From the NCBI RefSeq assembly GCF_000264945.2, contig NZ_CP013070.1, positions 1,178,001 through 1,242,000 on the forward strand: a stretch of 64,000 nt of DNA, read 5' to 3'. Under the pieces are notes generated by a model that saw only the letters and a program-made list of their open reading frames with translations, did no database searches and was not told the DNA's origin. Below, piece by piece: positions 44,699 through 53,811 of this stretch. The position numbers were made by a program, and so were the translations under genes. This DNA is from Sphingobium indicum B90A (GTDB lineage: Bacteria; Pseudomonadota; Alphaproteobacteria; Sphingomonadales; Sphingomonadaceae). Each line of letters begins with the position of its first letter. The first letter of the stretch is position 1.

Positions 44699-45691
44699 TC
44701 AGCCCTCATCCTCGTCTTCGCGGCCGATCAGGGCCAGCGCGCGGGCTCGCATCTGGTGGGTCATGCACCAGTGGAGCAGGGCTTCCTCCCGGCCGTGGGT
44801 GATCCAGGTTTCCGACGGGGCGACTTCGCGGATGGTGTCGGTCAGTTCGTCCCAGTCGGCATGGTCGGAGATGATGAGGGGCAGTTCGACATTGCGCTGG
44901 CGGGCGCGCTGGCGGACGCGCATCCAGCCCGACGCCATGGCGGTGATAGGATCGGGCAGGCGGCGGCTCCAGCGGTCGTTGAGGGCCGAAGGGGGCGCCA
45001 CGACGATGCGGCCGCGCAGCTCTTTGGCGGGTTGATCGGTGGCGGGGCGCAGCTCGCCCAGATCGACGCCGAATTGCGCGTAGAGGGCGCACATGCGGTC
45101 CAGCGCGCCGTGGATGTGGATGGGGTCGTGATGTCCTCTTGCGCGCAGTTCGCTGATGAGGCGTTGCGCCTTGCCAAGGGCATAGGCGCCGACCAGCACG
45201 CAGCGGTCGGGATTGGCGTGGAGGGCGGCGAGCAGGCGGTCGACTTCGCTGCCGGTGTCGGGATGGCGGAAGACGGGGAGGCCGAAGGTGGCTTCGGTGA
45301 CAAAAATGTCGCAGGGGACGGGCTGGAAGGGCTGGCAGGTGGGGTCGGGGCGGCGTTTATAGTCGCCGGTGACGACGACGCGCTCGCCCGCATGGTCGAG
45401 GACGATCTGGGCTGAACCGAGGACGTGACCGGCGGGAATGTAGCTGATCGTGACGCCGTTCATGCGGATTTCTTCGCCATAGGGAAGCGCCGTGCCGGAT
45501 GCGGTGCCGTAGCGGAGGGCCATGATGGCCAGCGTCTCCCGCGTCGCCCAGACATGGCCATGGCCGCCCCGCGCATGATCGGCATGGCCGTGGGTGACGA
45601 GGGCGCGCTCCTGAGGGACGGATGGATCGATCCAGGCATCGGCCGGGCGGACATAGATGCCGGTCGGGTGGGGTTCGATCCAGTGGGGCAT
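44699..45691 (-). CDS. Ligase-associated DNA exonuclease (MBL fold)
   Basis: Protein of 330 residues. Metal-binding motif H-x-H-x-DH appears as THGHADHARGGH, with later DYKRRPDP, a FVTEATFGLP strand and VLVGAYALGKAQRL, then SDHADWDELT, as in beta-CASP-like nucleases such as SNM1/Artemis. In sequenced genomes this family pairs with the ATP-dependent ligase found just downstream, supporting a role in DNA end processing. Starts ATG 45691 (MPHWIEPHPTGIYV). Upstream is a 240-bp gap with one terminator-like hairpin. Confidence 0.87.
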   Translation of the reverse strand: MPHWIEPHPTGIYVRPADAWIDPSVPQERALVTHGHADHARGGHGHVWATRETLAIMALRYGTASGTALPYGEEIRMNGVTISYIPAGHVLGSAQIVLDHAGERVVVTGDYKRRPDPTCQPFQPVPCDIFVTEATFGLPVFRHPDTGSEVDRLLAALHANPDRCVLVGAYALGKAQRLISELRARGHHDPIHIHGALDRMCALYAQFGVDLGELRPATDQPAKELRGRIVVAPPSALNDRWSRRLPDPITAMASGWMRVRQRARQRNVELPLIISDHADWDELTDTIREVAPSETWITHGREEALLHWCMTHQMRARALALIGREDEDEG

Positions 45692-45897
45692 GGCTGTCTG
45701 AAAATGGTGAGGGAGGCGGGTTGGTTCCGCAAGGGGCTTTGCATGGCCGCGGGGTGGGAGCGCGCGTGGCGGCGTGGCGTTGCGCTTCGCGCCGTTAGGA
45801 GGCGCGGCGGGCGGGGTGAATTGCTCGAAGGATGGAAGAGGGATTTCAACTTGGGCGTTGAAGATCGCCTCGGGTGTCGCGCCAGCCCACCCCCTAA

Positions 45898-45921
45898 CCC
45901 CCTCCCGCTTGCGGGAGGGGG
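45898..45921. terminator. Hairpin downstream of hemA
   Basis: A long GC stem CCCCCTCCCG/CGGGAGGGGG closed by CTTG, 12 bases beyond the hemA stop. On the minus strand it is followed by TTAGGGGG without a T-run. The same CCCGCTTGCGGG core occurs after pgi (57458-57471), so it may be a repeat used as terminator. Confidence 0.55.
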
Positions 45922-45933
45922 GATGTGTGTTTC

Positions 45934-47154
45934 TTAGGCTGCTTTCTTGAATTCCAGTTCCAGGCGGTCCCAGATTTCCACCAGGGCGTCGACCAGTTCG
46001 CGCATCATCGCTTCGCTGTGCGCCGGGCCGGGGGTGAAGCGCAGGCGTTCCGTGCCGCGGGGGACGGTGGGGTAGTTGATCGGCTGCACATAGGCGCCAT
46101 ATTCGGCGAGCAATATGTCGCTGATCCGCTTGGCCTTCACCGGATCGCCCACCATCAGCGGGACGATGTGCGTGACCGAGGGCATGACCGGCAGGCCCGC
46201 TTCGGCCATCATCCGCTTGAGGGTCGCGGCGGACGCCTGCTGGCCCTCCCGTTCCTCGCTCGACTGCTTGAGGTGGCGGACGCTGGCCAGCACGCCAGCG
46301 ACCAGCACCGGCGACAGGGATGTGGTGAAGATGAAGCCGGGCGCATAGCTGCGGATCACGTCGACGATCATCTGGTCGGCGGCGATATAGCCGCCCATGA
46401 CGCCGAACGCCTTGCCCAGCGTGCCTTCGATGATGGTCAGGCGATGGGCGACCTCATCCCGTTCGGAAATGCCGCCGCCGCGCGCGCCGTACATGCCGAC
46501 CGCATGGACCTCGTCCAGATAGGTGAGGGCGTTATATTCGTCCGCCAGATCGCAGATCGCCGCGATGGGGGCGATGTCGCCGTCCATCGAATAGACGCTT
46601 TCGAAGGCGATCAGCTTGGGCGCGTCGGGGTCTTCGGCGGCCAGCAATTCGCGCAGATGGTCGACGTCATTGTGGCGGAACACCCGCTTTTCGCAGCCCG
46701 AATTGCGGATGCCCGCGATCATCGAGGCATGGTTCAGCTCGTCGGAGAAGATGATGCAGCCGGGCAGGATCTTCGCCAGGGTGGACAGCGTCGCCTCGTT
46801 CGAGACATAGCCGGAGGTGAACAGCAGCGCGCCTTCCTTGCCGTGCAGGTCGGCGAGTTCCGCTTCCAAGTCGACATGATAATGGGTGTTGCCGCCGATG
46901 TTGCGGGTGCCGCCGGAGCCTGCGCCGACATCGTGCAGCGCCTCTTCCATCGCGGCGACGACCTTGGGATGCTGGCCCATGGCGAGATAGTCGTTGGAGC
47001 ACCAGACGGTGATCGGCTTCGGCCCGTTATGGCCGTGGAAGCAACGGGCGTTGGGGAAGGCGCCCTTGTTGCGCAGGATGTCGATGAACACCCGATAGCG
47101 ACCTTCGCTATGGAGCCGGTCGATCGCCTGCGTGAAGATATGCTTGTAGTTCAC
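45934..47154 (-). CDS. hemA: 5-aminolevulinate synthase
   Basis: C4 (Shemin) pathway: glycine plus succinyl-CoA gives 5-aminolevulinate, the first step of heme synthesis in alphaproteobacteria. About 406 residues. Features are GRYRVFIDI at the start, the [15 protein letters not shown] motif, [26 protein letters not shown] and the PLP lysine in [13 protein letters not shown]. The GTG at 47154 gives the family's usual N-terminus; an ATG at 47181 is preceded directly by a hairpin containing AGAGGGG. Downstream of murI on the same strand, with 153 bases between. Confidence 0.94.
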   Translation of the reverse strand: MNYKHIFTQAIDRLHSEGRYRVFIDILRNKGAFPNARCFHGHNGPKPITVWCSNDYLAMGQHPKVVAAMEEALHDVGAGSGGTRNIGGNTHYHVDLEAELADLHGKEGALLFTSGYVSNEATLSTLAKILPGCIIFSDELNHASMIAGIRNSGCEKRVFRHNDVDHLRELLAAEDPDAPKLIAFESVYSMDGDIAPIAAICDLADEYNALTYLDEVHAVGMYGARGGGISERDEVAHRLTIIEGTLGKAFGVMGGYIAADQMIVDVIRSYAPGFIFTTSLSPVLVAGVLASVRHLKQSSEEREGQQASAATLKRMMAEAGLPVMPSVTHIVPLMVGDPVKAKRISDILLAEYGAYVQPINYPTVPRGTERLRFTPGPAHSEAMMRELVDALVEIWDRLELEFKKAA

Positions 47155-47181
47155 TTGAACGCCCAGTCCCTGTTCCCGCAT

Positions 47182-47197
47182 CCCCTCTTTAGAGGGG
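47182..47197 (-). promoter_or_regulatory. Hairpin in the hemA leader
   Basis: CCCCTC-TAAA-GAGGGG lies 28 bases before the GTG start and directly abuts the upstream ATG at 47181. It would hide the AGAGGGG that could act as ribosome binding site for that ATG. Confidence 0.4.
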
Positions 47198-47260
47198 CAT
47201 TTATCCGCTGTTTCGGCCTATTACCAGTGATAACCGCTCGCAGCCTTAGGGAGAATTACC

Positions 47261-47273
47261 TATCACACTGATA
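47261..47273. promoter_or_regulatory. Palindromic operator candidate TATCA-CAC-TGATA upstream of hemA
   Basis: A perfect 13-bp inverted repeat with a second half-site-like TTATCACTGG at about 47225-47234. Positioned 107 and about 70 bases before the hemA GTG, where a regulator could act. The regulator is unknown. Confidence 0.4.
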
Positions 47274-47307
47274 GAAAGGCTTGCGATTGGACCAAAGGTC
47301 CACCCCT

Positions 47308-48111
47308 TCAAAGCCCCTCTATCCTTGGCAGGCCATAGCTTTCAAGAGCGGGGCGGAGCCGTTCGACGCTTTCGTCCAGACGGGTGAAGACGGCGGTTCC
47401 GGGGAGCGGTTCCGACGGCCATGGCTGCCCCTGGGTGAGATAGGCGATGCGGCGGGCAATTCCTTCACCGCCGTGCACGAAACGGAGCGGGCGGGGCGAT
47501 GCGGCGGCCAGTTCGGCCTCCACCAGCGGGAAATGCGTGCAGGCGAGGACCACTATGTCCATCCGGTCGCCGCCGGGCTGGTCCAGCAGCCCGGCCAGAG
47601 CGTCTCGCGCCACGGCGGGGTCCAGCGGTTCGCCGCGCAATTTCGCTTCGGCCAGTTGCACGAGGGCAGCCGAGCCATGGCGCAGGACGGTGCAGTCAGC
47701 GCCATGTTCGGCGGCGAGGCGGTCGACATAGGGCTGGCGGACCGTGGCGTCGGTGCCGAGGACGCCGAAGACCCGGCTTTGCGAGAGCAGCGCGGCGGGC
47801 TTGATCGCGGGAACGGTGCCGACGACGGGGATGTCCAGCGCAGCGCGCACCGCCGACAGGGCGATGGTGGATGCGGTGTTGCAGGCGATGACCGCCAGGC
47901 GCGGGCGGTAGCGTTCGACCAGGCGGCCCAGCAATGCGGGCACGCGGGCGGCGATCTCCGCCTCGCTCCTTGTGCCGTAGGGGAAGCCTGCGCTGTCCGC
48001 CGCATAGACGACCGGGGCATGGGGCAGGGCGGCTTGGGCGGGGGCCAGGATGGAAAGGCCGCCGACGCCGGAATCGAAGAAGAGCAGGGGTGCCTGGGGT
48101 GCGACTGTCAT
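47308..48111 (-). CDS. murI: Glutamate racemase
   Basis: Supplies D-glutamate for peptidoglycan. About 267 residues. The two catalytic cysteines are in VIACNTAST and VLACTHFPLVE; the N-terminal FFDSGVGGLSIL and GRSE-like FPYGTRSEAEIAAR motifs are present. The long open frame upstream to 48354 runs through a repeat, so the ATG at 48111 (MTVAPQAPLLFFDSG) is chosen. Upstream of hemA, same strand. Confidence 0.94.
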   Translation of the reverse strand: MTVAPQAPLLFFDSGVGGLSILAPAQAALPHAPVVYAADSAGFPYGTRSEAEIAARVPALLGRLVERYRPRLAVIACNTASTIALSAVRAALDIPVVGTVPAIKPAALLSQSRVFGVLGTDATVRQPYVDRLAAEHGADCTVLRHGSAALVQLAEAKLRGEPLDPAVARDALAGLLDQPGGDRMDIVVLACTHFPLVEAELAAASPRPLRFVHGGEGIARRIAYLTQGQPWPSEPLPGTAVFTRLDESVERLRPALESYGLPRIEGL

Positions 48112-48186
48112 TATGGTCCGACATGTCGTGGGATGGGGCGGGTCTGTCAACATGGGGGAGGGGTTTGGCGTGGATGGCGGGCGTTG

Positions 48187-48323
48187 AAATCCTCCCTGCG
48201 CGAAGCGTGGGGAAGGGGGGACCAGCCGCAGGCTGGTGGAGGGGAAGGGGCGCGACCTGTGGATTTCCCCTCCACCATTCGCTTCGCGAACGGTCCCCCT
48301 CCCCATCTGTGATGGGGAGGAAT
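48187..48323. repeat. Large imperfect palindrome between murI and plsY
   Basis: Most of the 296-bp gene-free stretch 48112-48407 is one purine/pyrimidine mirrored element. A GGGAAGGGGGGACC...GGTGGAGGGGAA half (about 48209-48246) is followed by TTTCCCCTCCACC...GGTCCCCCTCCCC (about 48264-48304), with small inner hairpins (CCAGCC/GGCTGG, TTCGC/GCGAA). It resembles intergenic repeats of sphingomonads. No gene seen. Confidence 0.65.
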
Positions 48324-48407
48324 TGGATGTTTCCATATATGTCGCCTTCGCCATTGCCCGGCGCGTTGGGGGCGCTATGGTCGCGCCGCAACTATTTCGG
48401 CGAGATC

Positions 48408-49022
48408 ATGACTCCTCCCTGGCTTCTTCCCGCATTCGTCCTGTTGGTCGGTTATCTGCTGGGTTCCATACCCTTCGGGCTGTTGCTGACGCGCTTCACC
48501 GGGGCGGGCGACCTGCGCAAGATCGGGTCTGGGAATATCGGCGCGACCAATGTGTTGCGCACCGGGCGCAAGGGGCTGGCGGCGGCGACGCTGCTGCTCG
48601 ACCTGCTGAAGGGCGGAGCGGCGGTGCTGGTCGGCGCGGCGCTGGTCGAGGGCGGCGGGCCGATGGCGGGGGCCATGGCCTTTATCGGGCATTGCTATCC
48701 TGTCTGGCTGCGCTTTGCCGGGGGCAAGGGCGTGGCGACCATGATGGGCGTGGTGACGGCGCTTTACTGGCCTGCCGGGATCGTCTTCGCTGTCGTGTGG
48801 CTGGGCGCGCTGTTCGGGACAAAATGGTCGTCCGTGGGCGGCATGGCGGCGGCGGTGAGCGCGCCTGTCGCCATGTGGTGCTTCGGCCGGATCGACCTGG
48901 TTCCCGTCGCGCTGGCGCTGGCGCTGATCGTGCTGTGGCGGCACCGGGAGAATATCGCACGCCTCCTAAGGGGCACCGAGCCGAAGGTGGGCGCTTCGAA
49001 AAAGGCTCCGACCGGGGAATGA
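48408..49022 (+). CDS. plsY: Glycerol-3-phosphate acyltransferase PlsY
   Basis: Inner-membrane enzyme that transfers acyl groups from acyl-phosphate to glycerol-3-phosphate, starting phospholipid synthesis. About 204 residues with five membrane segments. The three family motifs are visible: GYLLGSIPFG, the GSGNIGATNVLR loop, and GHCYPVWLRFAGGKGVAT. The ATG at 48408 gives the standard N-terminus. Overlaps dprA by four bases (ATGA). Confidence 0.95.
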   Translation: MTPPWLLPAFVLLVGYLLGSIPFGLLLTRFTGAGDLRKIGSGNIGATNVLRTGRKGLAAATLLLDLLKGGAAVLVGAALVEGGGPMAGAMAFIGHCYPVWLRFAGGKGVATMMGVVTALYWPAGIVFAVVWLGALFGTKWSSVGGMAAAVSAPVAMWCFGRIDLVPVALALALIVLWRHRENIARLLRGTEPKVGASKKAPTGE

Positions 49023-50101
49023 GCGAGCAGGAGCGGTTCAACCGCCTGCGCCTGATCCGTTCGCCGCGCATCGGCCCTGTCACCTTCCGCCAGTTGATGG
49101 CGCGCTTCGGCACGGCGGGCGAGGCTTTGCGGGCGCTGCCGGACATGGCGGCGCGGGGCGGCGGCAAGGCCAGCATCGTCGACGCGAAGATAATCGAGCA
49201 GGAAATCGCCCGCAGCCGGGCGGCCGGCGCCCGCTACCTGATCATGGGCGATGCCGATTACCCCTTCCTGCTCGACCAGATGGAGGGCGCGCCGCCCGCT
49301 CTGATCGTGCGCGGCGACGTGTCGCTGGCGGCGCGGGAATGCGTGGCGATGGTGGGGGCGCGCAATGCCTCCGCCGCCGCGTGCCGGTTCGCCCGCATGC
49401 TGGCGCAGGAACTGGGGCAGCGGGGTGCGGTGGTGGTGTCCGGGCTGGCGCGGGGCATCGATACGGCCGCGCATCAGGGCGCGCTGGAGAGCGGCACCAT
49501 CGCCGTCATCGCCTGCGGCATCGACATCGCCTTTCCGCCGGAAAATGCGGAGTTGCAGGAGCGGCTGGCCGAGCAAGGACTGCTCGTCACCGAGCATCCG
49601 CCGGGCACGCAGCCCCTGGCCCGGCAGTTTCCAGCGCGCAACAGGATCATAGCCGGGCTGGCCAGGGGCACCGTAGTGGTCGAGGCCGCGCCCAAATCCG
49701 GCTCGCTGATCACGGCGCGACTGGCGGGGGAGGCGGGACGGGAGGTGATGGCGGTGCCCGGCTCCCCGCTCGATCCCCGCGCCCAGGGGTGCAACCAGTT
49801 GATCCGCGAGGGCGCGGTGCTGATCCAGAACGCCGCCGACGTGATCGAGGCGATCGGCGCCATCGATCCGCGCATGGTTCGGCAAGCCGGAGGCGACTTT
49901 GCGGGCGAGCCGCCGTCGGGCGACGTGGCCGAGCGGGAGCGGGCGTCGGTCGTCGCGCTGCTGGGGCCGGCGCCCGTGCCGGTGGATGAACTGATAAGGC
50001 TGTCGGGCCTTGGCCCCGCCGTGGTGCAGACCGTGCTGCTGGAACTGGAACTCGCCGCCCGGCTGGAACGGCATGCGGGCGGGAAGGTCAGCCTGTCGTG
50101 A
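49019..50101 (+). CDS. dprA: DNA processing protein DprA
   Basis: Loads RecA on incoming single-stranded DNA during natural transformation and also protects ssDNA. 360 residues. The Rossmann-like core has VAMVGARNASAAAC, VVSGLARGIDTAAHQGAL, IAVIACGIDIAFPPENA and FPARNRIIAGLARGTVVVEA. A C-terminal winged-helix domain (about 300-360, VPVDELIRLSGLGPAVVQTVLLELELA) is present. Coupled to plsY. A dprA gene alone does not show competence, as it is nearly universal. Confidence 0.95.
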   Translation: MSEQERFNRLRLIRSPRIGPVTFRQLMARFGTAGEALRALPDMAARGGGKASIVDAKIIEQEIARSRAAGARYLIMGDADYPFLLDQMEGAPPALIVRGDVSLAARECVAMVGARNASAAACRFARMLAQELGQRGAVVVSGLARGIDTAAHQGALESGTIAVIACGIDIAFPPENAELQERLAEQGLLVTEHPPGTQPLARQFPARNRIIAGLARGTVVVEAAPKSGSLITARLAGEAGREVMAVPGSPLDPRAQGCNQLIREGAVLIQNAADVIEAIGAIDPRMVRQAGGDFAGEPPSGDVAERERASVVALLGPAPVPVDELIRLSGLGPAVVQTVLLELELAARLERHAGGKVSLS

Positions 50102-50214
50102 CGGGGCGTCCTGACCGCGCGGAATGCCGCCTGCATCGCGGCGGCTTGACGGGGGGCGGAAACAGCTTTCAGACTCGCGCGTGTACGTGAGAGACAATTT
50201 GAACCGGGGCTTGA

Positions 50215-52803
50215 ATGCAGCTTGTCATCGTTGAATCGCCGGCCAAGGCGAAGACCATCGAAAAATATCTGGGCGGCGATTTCCATGTGCTGGCCAGCTA
50301 TGGGCATATTCGCGACCTGCCGCCCAAGGACGGGTCGGTGGACCCCGACAACGGCTTTGCCATGAGTTGGGAAAATTATGGCGACAAGGGCAAGCAGCTA
50401 AAGGCCATTGCCGACGAAGCCAAGAAGGCGACCCGGCTGATCCTGGCGACCGACCCCGATCGCGAGGGGGAGGCGATAAGCTGGCATGTGCAGGAGGTGC
50501 TGCGCGCCAAGAAGGCCTTGCCGCAGAAGGTCGACCGCGTGACCTTCAACGCGATCACCAAGCAGGCGGTGACGGAGGCGATGGCGCAGCCGCGCGCGCT
50601 GGACGAGGATCTGATCGACGCCTACCGGGCGCGGCGGGCGCTGGATTATCTGGTCGGCTTCACGCTGTCGCCGGTGTTGTGGCGCAAGCTGCCGGGCGCC
50701 AAGTCGGCGGGGCGGGTGCAGTCGGTGGCGCTGCGGCTGGTGGTCGAGCGGGAGCGCGAGATCGAGAGTTTCGTGCCGCAGGAATATTGGTCGGTCGCGG
50801 CGGAAATGGAGCAGGCGGGGCAGGGTTTCACCGCCCGGCTGGTCAAGTGGCGCGGCGAGAAGATCGAGCGGCTGACCATCGGCCGGGAAGGCGACTCCAT
50901 GGCCGCGAAGGCGGACGTGGAGGCGGGGCGCTTCACCGTCGAGAAGGTCGAGACCAAGCCGGTTTCGCGCAATCCTCCGCCGCCCTTCACGACTTCGACG
51001 CTTCAGCAGGAGGCGGCGCGCAAGCTGGGCTTTTCCGCCAGCCATACGATGCGGATCGCGCAGCAGCTTTATGAGGATGGCGCGATCACCTATATGCGTA
51101 CCGATGGCGTGCAGATGGACGGCAGCGCCATCTCGGCAGCGCGCAAGGCGATAGCGGAGCGTTATGACGGGGGCTATCTGCCTGAAAAGCCGCGCCAATA
51201 TCAGACCAAGGCGAAGAATGCGCAGGAAGCGCACGAAGCGATCCGCCCGACCGAATTTTACCGGGACAAGGTGGGATCGGGCGACCATGGGCGGCTGTAC
51301 GACCTGATCTTCAAGCGGGCGCTGGCGAGCCAGATGGCGTCGGCGCGGCTGGAACGGACGACGGTCGATCTGGTGGACGGGACCGGGCAGCATGGGCTGC
51401 GCGCCACGGGCCAGGTGGTGATCTTTCCGGGGTTCCTGGCGCTTTATGAGGAAGGCCGGGACGATCCTGAGCGCGGCTCCGGCAAACATGCCTCCGCCGA
51501 TGGCGAGGACGACGACAGCAAGCTGTTGCCGCGCATGGCGGCGGGCGATGCCCCGGCGAAGCGGAAGGTGACGGCGGAGCAGCATTTCACCCAGCCGCCG
51601 CCGCGCTATTCCGAAGCGTCGCTGGTCAAGAAGCTGGAGGAATTGGGAATCGGGCGGCCCTCCACCTATGCATCGACCTTGCAGGTGCTCAAGGACCGCG
51701 ACTATGTGCGGATCGAGAAGAACCGCTTTTTCGCGGAGGAGAGCGGACGGCTGGTGACGGCTTTCCTGGAGCGTTTCTTCGAACGTTATGTGTCCTACGA
51801 CTTCACGGCGGGGCTGGAGGAGGAGCTGGACGATATTTCCGGCGGGCGTGCCCAGTGGCAGGCGGTGCTGGAAGCCTTCTGGCGCGATTTCAAGCCCAAG
51901 ACCGCCGAGGTGATGGAGCAGAAGCCGTCGGACATCACGGCGGAACTGGACAAGTTTCTGGAGCCGATGCTGTTTCCGCCCAAGGCGGACGGGTCCAACC
52001 CCCGCGCCTGCCCGATGTGCGGTGACGGGCAATTGTCGCTGCGCGGCGGGCGGTTCGGGGCGTTCATCGCCTGTTCCAACTATCCCGAATGCAAATATAC
52101 GCGCAAGTTCGGGCAGCCGGGCGGCAAGGACGGGGCCGAGGATAGCGGGCCGGAAGTGCTGGGCAAGCATCCTGAGACCGGGCAGGATATCGTCCGGAAA
52201 TCCGGGCGGTTCGGCCCCTATATCGAGATGGGAGAGGGCAAGGAGGCCAAGCGCGGGTCCATTCCCAAGGATTTGCCCGATGGCGAATTGACGCTGGACT
52301 GGGCGGTGAAGCTGCTGAGCCTGCCCCGCGAGATCGGACCGCATCCGGAGACGGGCAAGCCCATCGTGGCGAATATCGGGCGGTTCGGGCCTTATCTGCT
52401 GCATGACGGCAAATATGGGCGGCTTTCCTCCACCGCCGAGATTTTCGAGGTGGGGATGAACAGCGCCGTCGCGAAGCTGGCGGACGCGGCGAACAGGGGC
52501 GGGCGCGGGGCTTCATCGCGGGAGCCGCTGAAGGTGCTGGGCAAGCATCCGCGCACAGAGGCCGAGATCAAGCTGATGGCGGGGCGTTATGGACCTTATG
52601 TGACTGACGGCACGACCAACGCGACCCTGCCCAAGACGATCGAGCAGGACGCCCTGACGCTGGAGGAAGCGGCGCAGTTGATCGATGCGCGGGCTGCGGC
52701 GGCGCCTGCGAAAAAGGGGAAGAAGGCGGCGGCCAAAAAGGGTGCGGCGAAGAAGCCCGCTGCGAAGAAGGCGCCTGCGAAGAAGAAGGTGGCGGCGGAG
52801 TAA
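50215..52803 (+). CDS. topA: DNA topoisomerase I
   Basis: Relaxes negative supercoils by single-strand passage. The protein is 862 residues. The Toprim domain starts LVIVESPAKAKTIEKYLG and has TDPDREGEA; the catalytic tyrosine is Tyr293 in ITYMRTDGVQM. One four-cysteine zinc finger (CPMCGDGQ and CSNYPECKYTR) is followed by several C-terminal topoisomerase repeats, each with a GRFGPY-like core. The last 35 residues are a lysine/alanine-rich tail, as in other high-GC topA genes, likely binding DNA. Follows dprA after 113 bases. Confidence 0.97.
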   Translation: MQLVIVESPAKAKTIEKYLGGDFHVLASYGHIRDLPPKDGSVDPDNGFAMSWENYGDKGKQLKAIADEAKKATRLILATDPDREGEAISWHVQEVLRAKKALPQKVDRVTFNAITKQAVTEAMAQPRALDEDLIDAYRARRALDYLVGFTLSPVLWRKLPGAKSAGRVQSVALRLVVEREREIESFVPQEYWSVAAEMEQAGQGFTARLVKWRGEKIERLTIGREGDSMAAKADVEAGRFTVEKVETKPVSRNPPPPFTTSTLQQEAARKLGFSASHTMRIAQQLYEDGAITYMRTDGVQMDGSAISAARKAIAERYDGGYLPEKPRQYQTKAKNAQEAHEAIRPTEFYRDKVGSGDHGRLYDLIFKRALASQMASARLERTTVDLVDGTGQHGLRATGQVVIFPGFLALYEEGRDDPERGSGKHASADGEDDDSKLLPRMAAGDAPAKRKVTAEQHFTQPPPRYSEASLVKKLEELGIGRPSTYASTLQVLKDRDYVRIEKNRFFAEESGRLVTAFLERFFERYVSYDFTAGLEEELDDISGGRAQWQAVLEAFWRDFKPKTAEVMEQKPSDITAELDKFLEPMLFPPKADGSNPRACPMCGDGQLSLRGGRFGAFIACSNYPECKYTRKFGQPGGKDGAEDSGPEVLGKHPETGQDIVRKSGRFGPYIEMGEGKEAKRGSIPKDLPDGELTLDWAVKLLSLPREIGPHPETGKPIVANIGRFGPYLLHDGKYGRLSSTAEIFEVGMNSAVAKLADAANRGGRGASSREPLKVLGKHPRTEAEIKLMAGRYGPYVTDGTTNATLPKTIEQDALTLEEAAQLIDARAAAAPAKKGKKAAAKKGAAKKPAAKKAPAKKKVAAE

Positions 52804-52811
52804 TTCGGCTT

Positions 52812-52885
52812 CCGTTCGTTTCGAGCGAAGTCGAGAAACGAGAAGCGTACTCTATCCGCTTCTCGACTTCGCTCGAAGCGAACGG
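52812..52885. repeat. Paired inverted repeat, family A (second copy)
   Basis: Arms 52812-52840 and 52857-52885 match as reverse complements at 27 of 29 positions and match the 44575-44678 pair apart from one variable base. Only a 16-bp spacer here. It lies between topA and the convergent era gene and probably acts as a two-way terminator. Confidence 0.85.
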
Positions 52886-52894
52886 TGAAACGGC

Positions 52895-53803
52895 TTACTC
52901 CACCCAGTCCAGGCCGATGTCGCGGTAGATGAAGCGGTCGTCCTCCCAATCCTCCTTCACCTTGACGTGGAGGTAGAGATGGACCTTGACGCCCAGCAGG
53001 CTGGCCAGTTCGGCGCGGGCCTTCGAGCCGATTTCCTTGAGGCGCTGGCCGCCCTTGCCCAGCACGATGGCGCGCTGGCTGGCGCGGCCGACCAGTATCT
53101 GCTGGTGGATTTCCACCGATCCGTCATCCCGCTCGCTATATTTTTCCGTGTCGACGGCGGCGGCATAGGGGAGTTCGGCGTGGAGTTGATGGTATAGCTG
53201 CTCGCGGGTGATTTCCGCCGCCAGCATGCGGTCGGTGGCGTCGGAGACCTGATCCTCCGGGAAGTGCCAGGGGCCTTCGGGCATGGCCCTGGCGAAGGCG
53301 GTCTTGAGTTCGGGAAGGCCGTCGCCGGTCGCGGCGCTGACGAAGAAGGTCTCCGCTATGTCGAGCTGTTCGTAGAGGCGCTGGGTGTGGACCAGCAGCT
53401 TTTCCTTGATGGCGATGTCGACCTTGTTGAGGATCAGCCATTTCTTTTCCGGGCGGGCGGCGAGGGCGCCGACGATCGGTTCCATCTTGGCGCCCAGGCC
53501 CGCCTTGCCGTCGACGACCAGCGCGATCAGGTCGGCGCCCTGCGCGCCGCCCCATGCGGCCTGCACCATGGCGCGGTCCAGGCGTCGCCTGGGCTGAAAG
53601 ATGCCGGGGGTGTCGACGAGGACCATCTGCGCCTCGCCCTCTATCGCGACGCCCATGACGCGGGTGCGGGTGGTCTGCGCCTTGGGGCTGGTGATCGCCA
53701 CCTTCTGGCCGACCAGCGCGTTCACCAGCGTGGATTTGCCCGCGTTGGGCGCGCCGACTATGGCGATGACGCCGCAATGTTGCTGAACTTCTGAACCTTC
53801 CAA
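52895..53803 (-). CDS. era: GTPase Era
   Basis: Ribosome-assembly GTPase that binds the 3' end of 16S rRNA. 302 residues. G-motifs: GAPNAGKST (17-25), QTTRTR switch, DTPG, NKVD, SAATGDG. The C-terminal KH domain is visible as GRASQRAIVLGKGGQRLKEIG (written in part). It starts with TTG at 53803 since no ATG is available before the P-loop. The ribosome binding site CGGAG lies six bases upstream, and its CGG is the last three bases of the repeat flanking the GIY-YIG cassette. Last gene of lepB-rnc-[GIY-YIG]-era. Confidence 0.95.
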   Translation of the reverse strand: MEGSEVQQHCGVIAIVGAPNAGKSTLVNALVGQKVAITSPKAQTTRTRVMGVAIEGEAQMVLVDTPGIFQPRRRLDRAMVQAAWGGAQGADLIALVVDGKAGLGAKMEPIVGALAARPEKKWLILNKVDIAIKEKLLVHTQRLYEQLDIAETFFVSAATGDGLPELKTAFARAMPEGPWHFPEDQVSDATDRMLAAEITREQLYHQLHAELPYAAAVDTEKYSERDDGSVEIHQQILVGRASQRAIVLGKGGQRLKEIGSKARAELASLLGVKVHLYLHVKVKEDWEDDRFIYRDIGLDWVE

Positions 53804-53811
53804 ATTTAACT

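Noticed and set aside
43310-45415. 701-codon plus-strand frame opposite the ligase and exonuclease genes
   Set aside because: Runs through two minus-strand genes and the repeat between them; no recognisable domain.
48114-48354. N-terminal extension of the murI frame
   Set aside because: It runs through the large palindromic repeat and gives a proline/serine-rich sequence unlike glutamate racemases.
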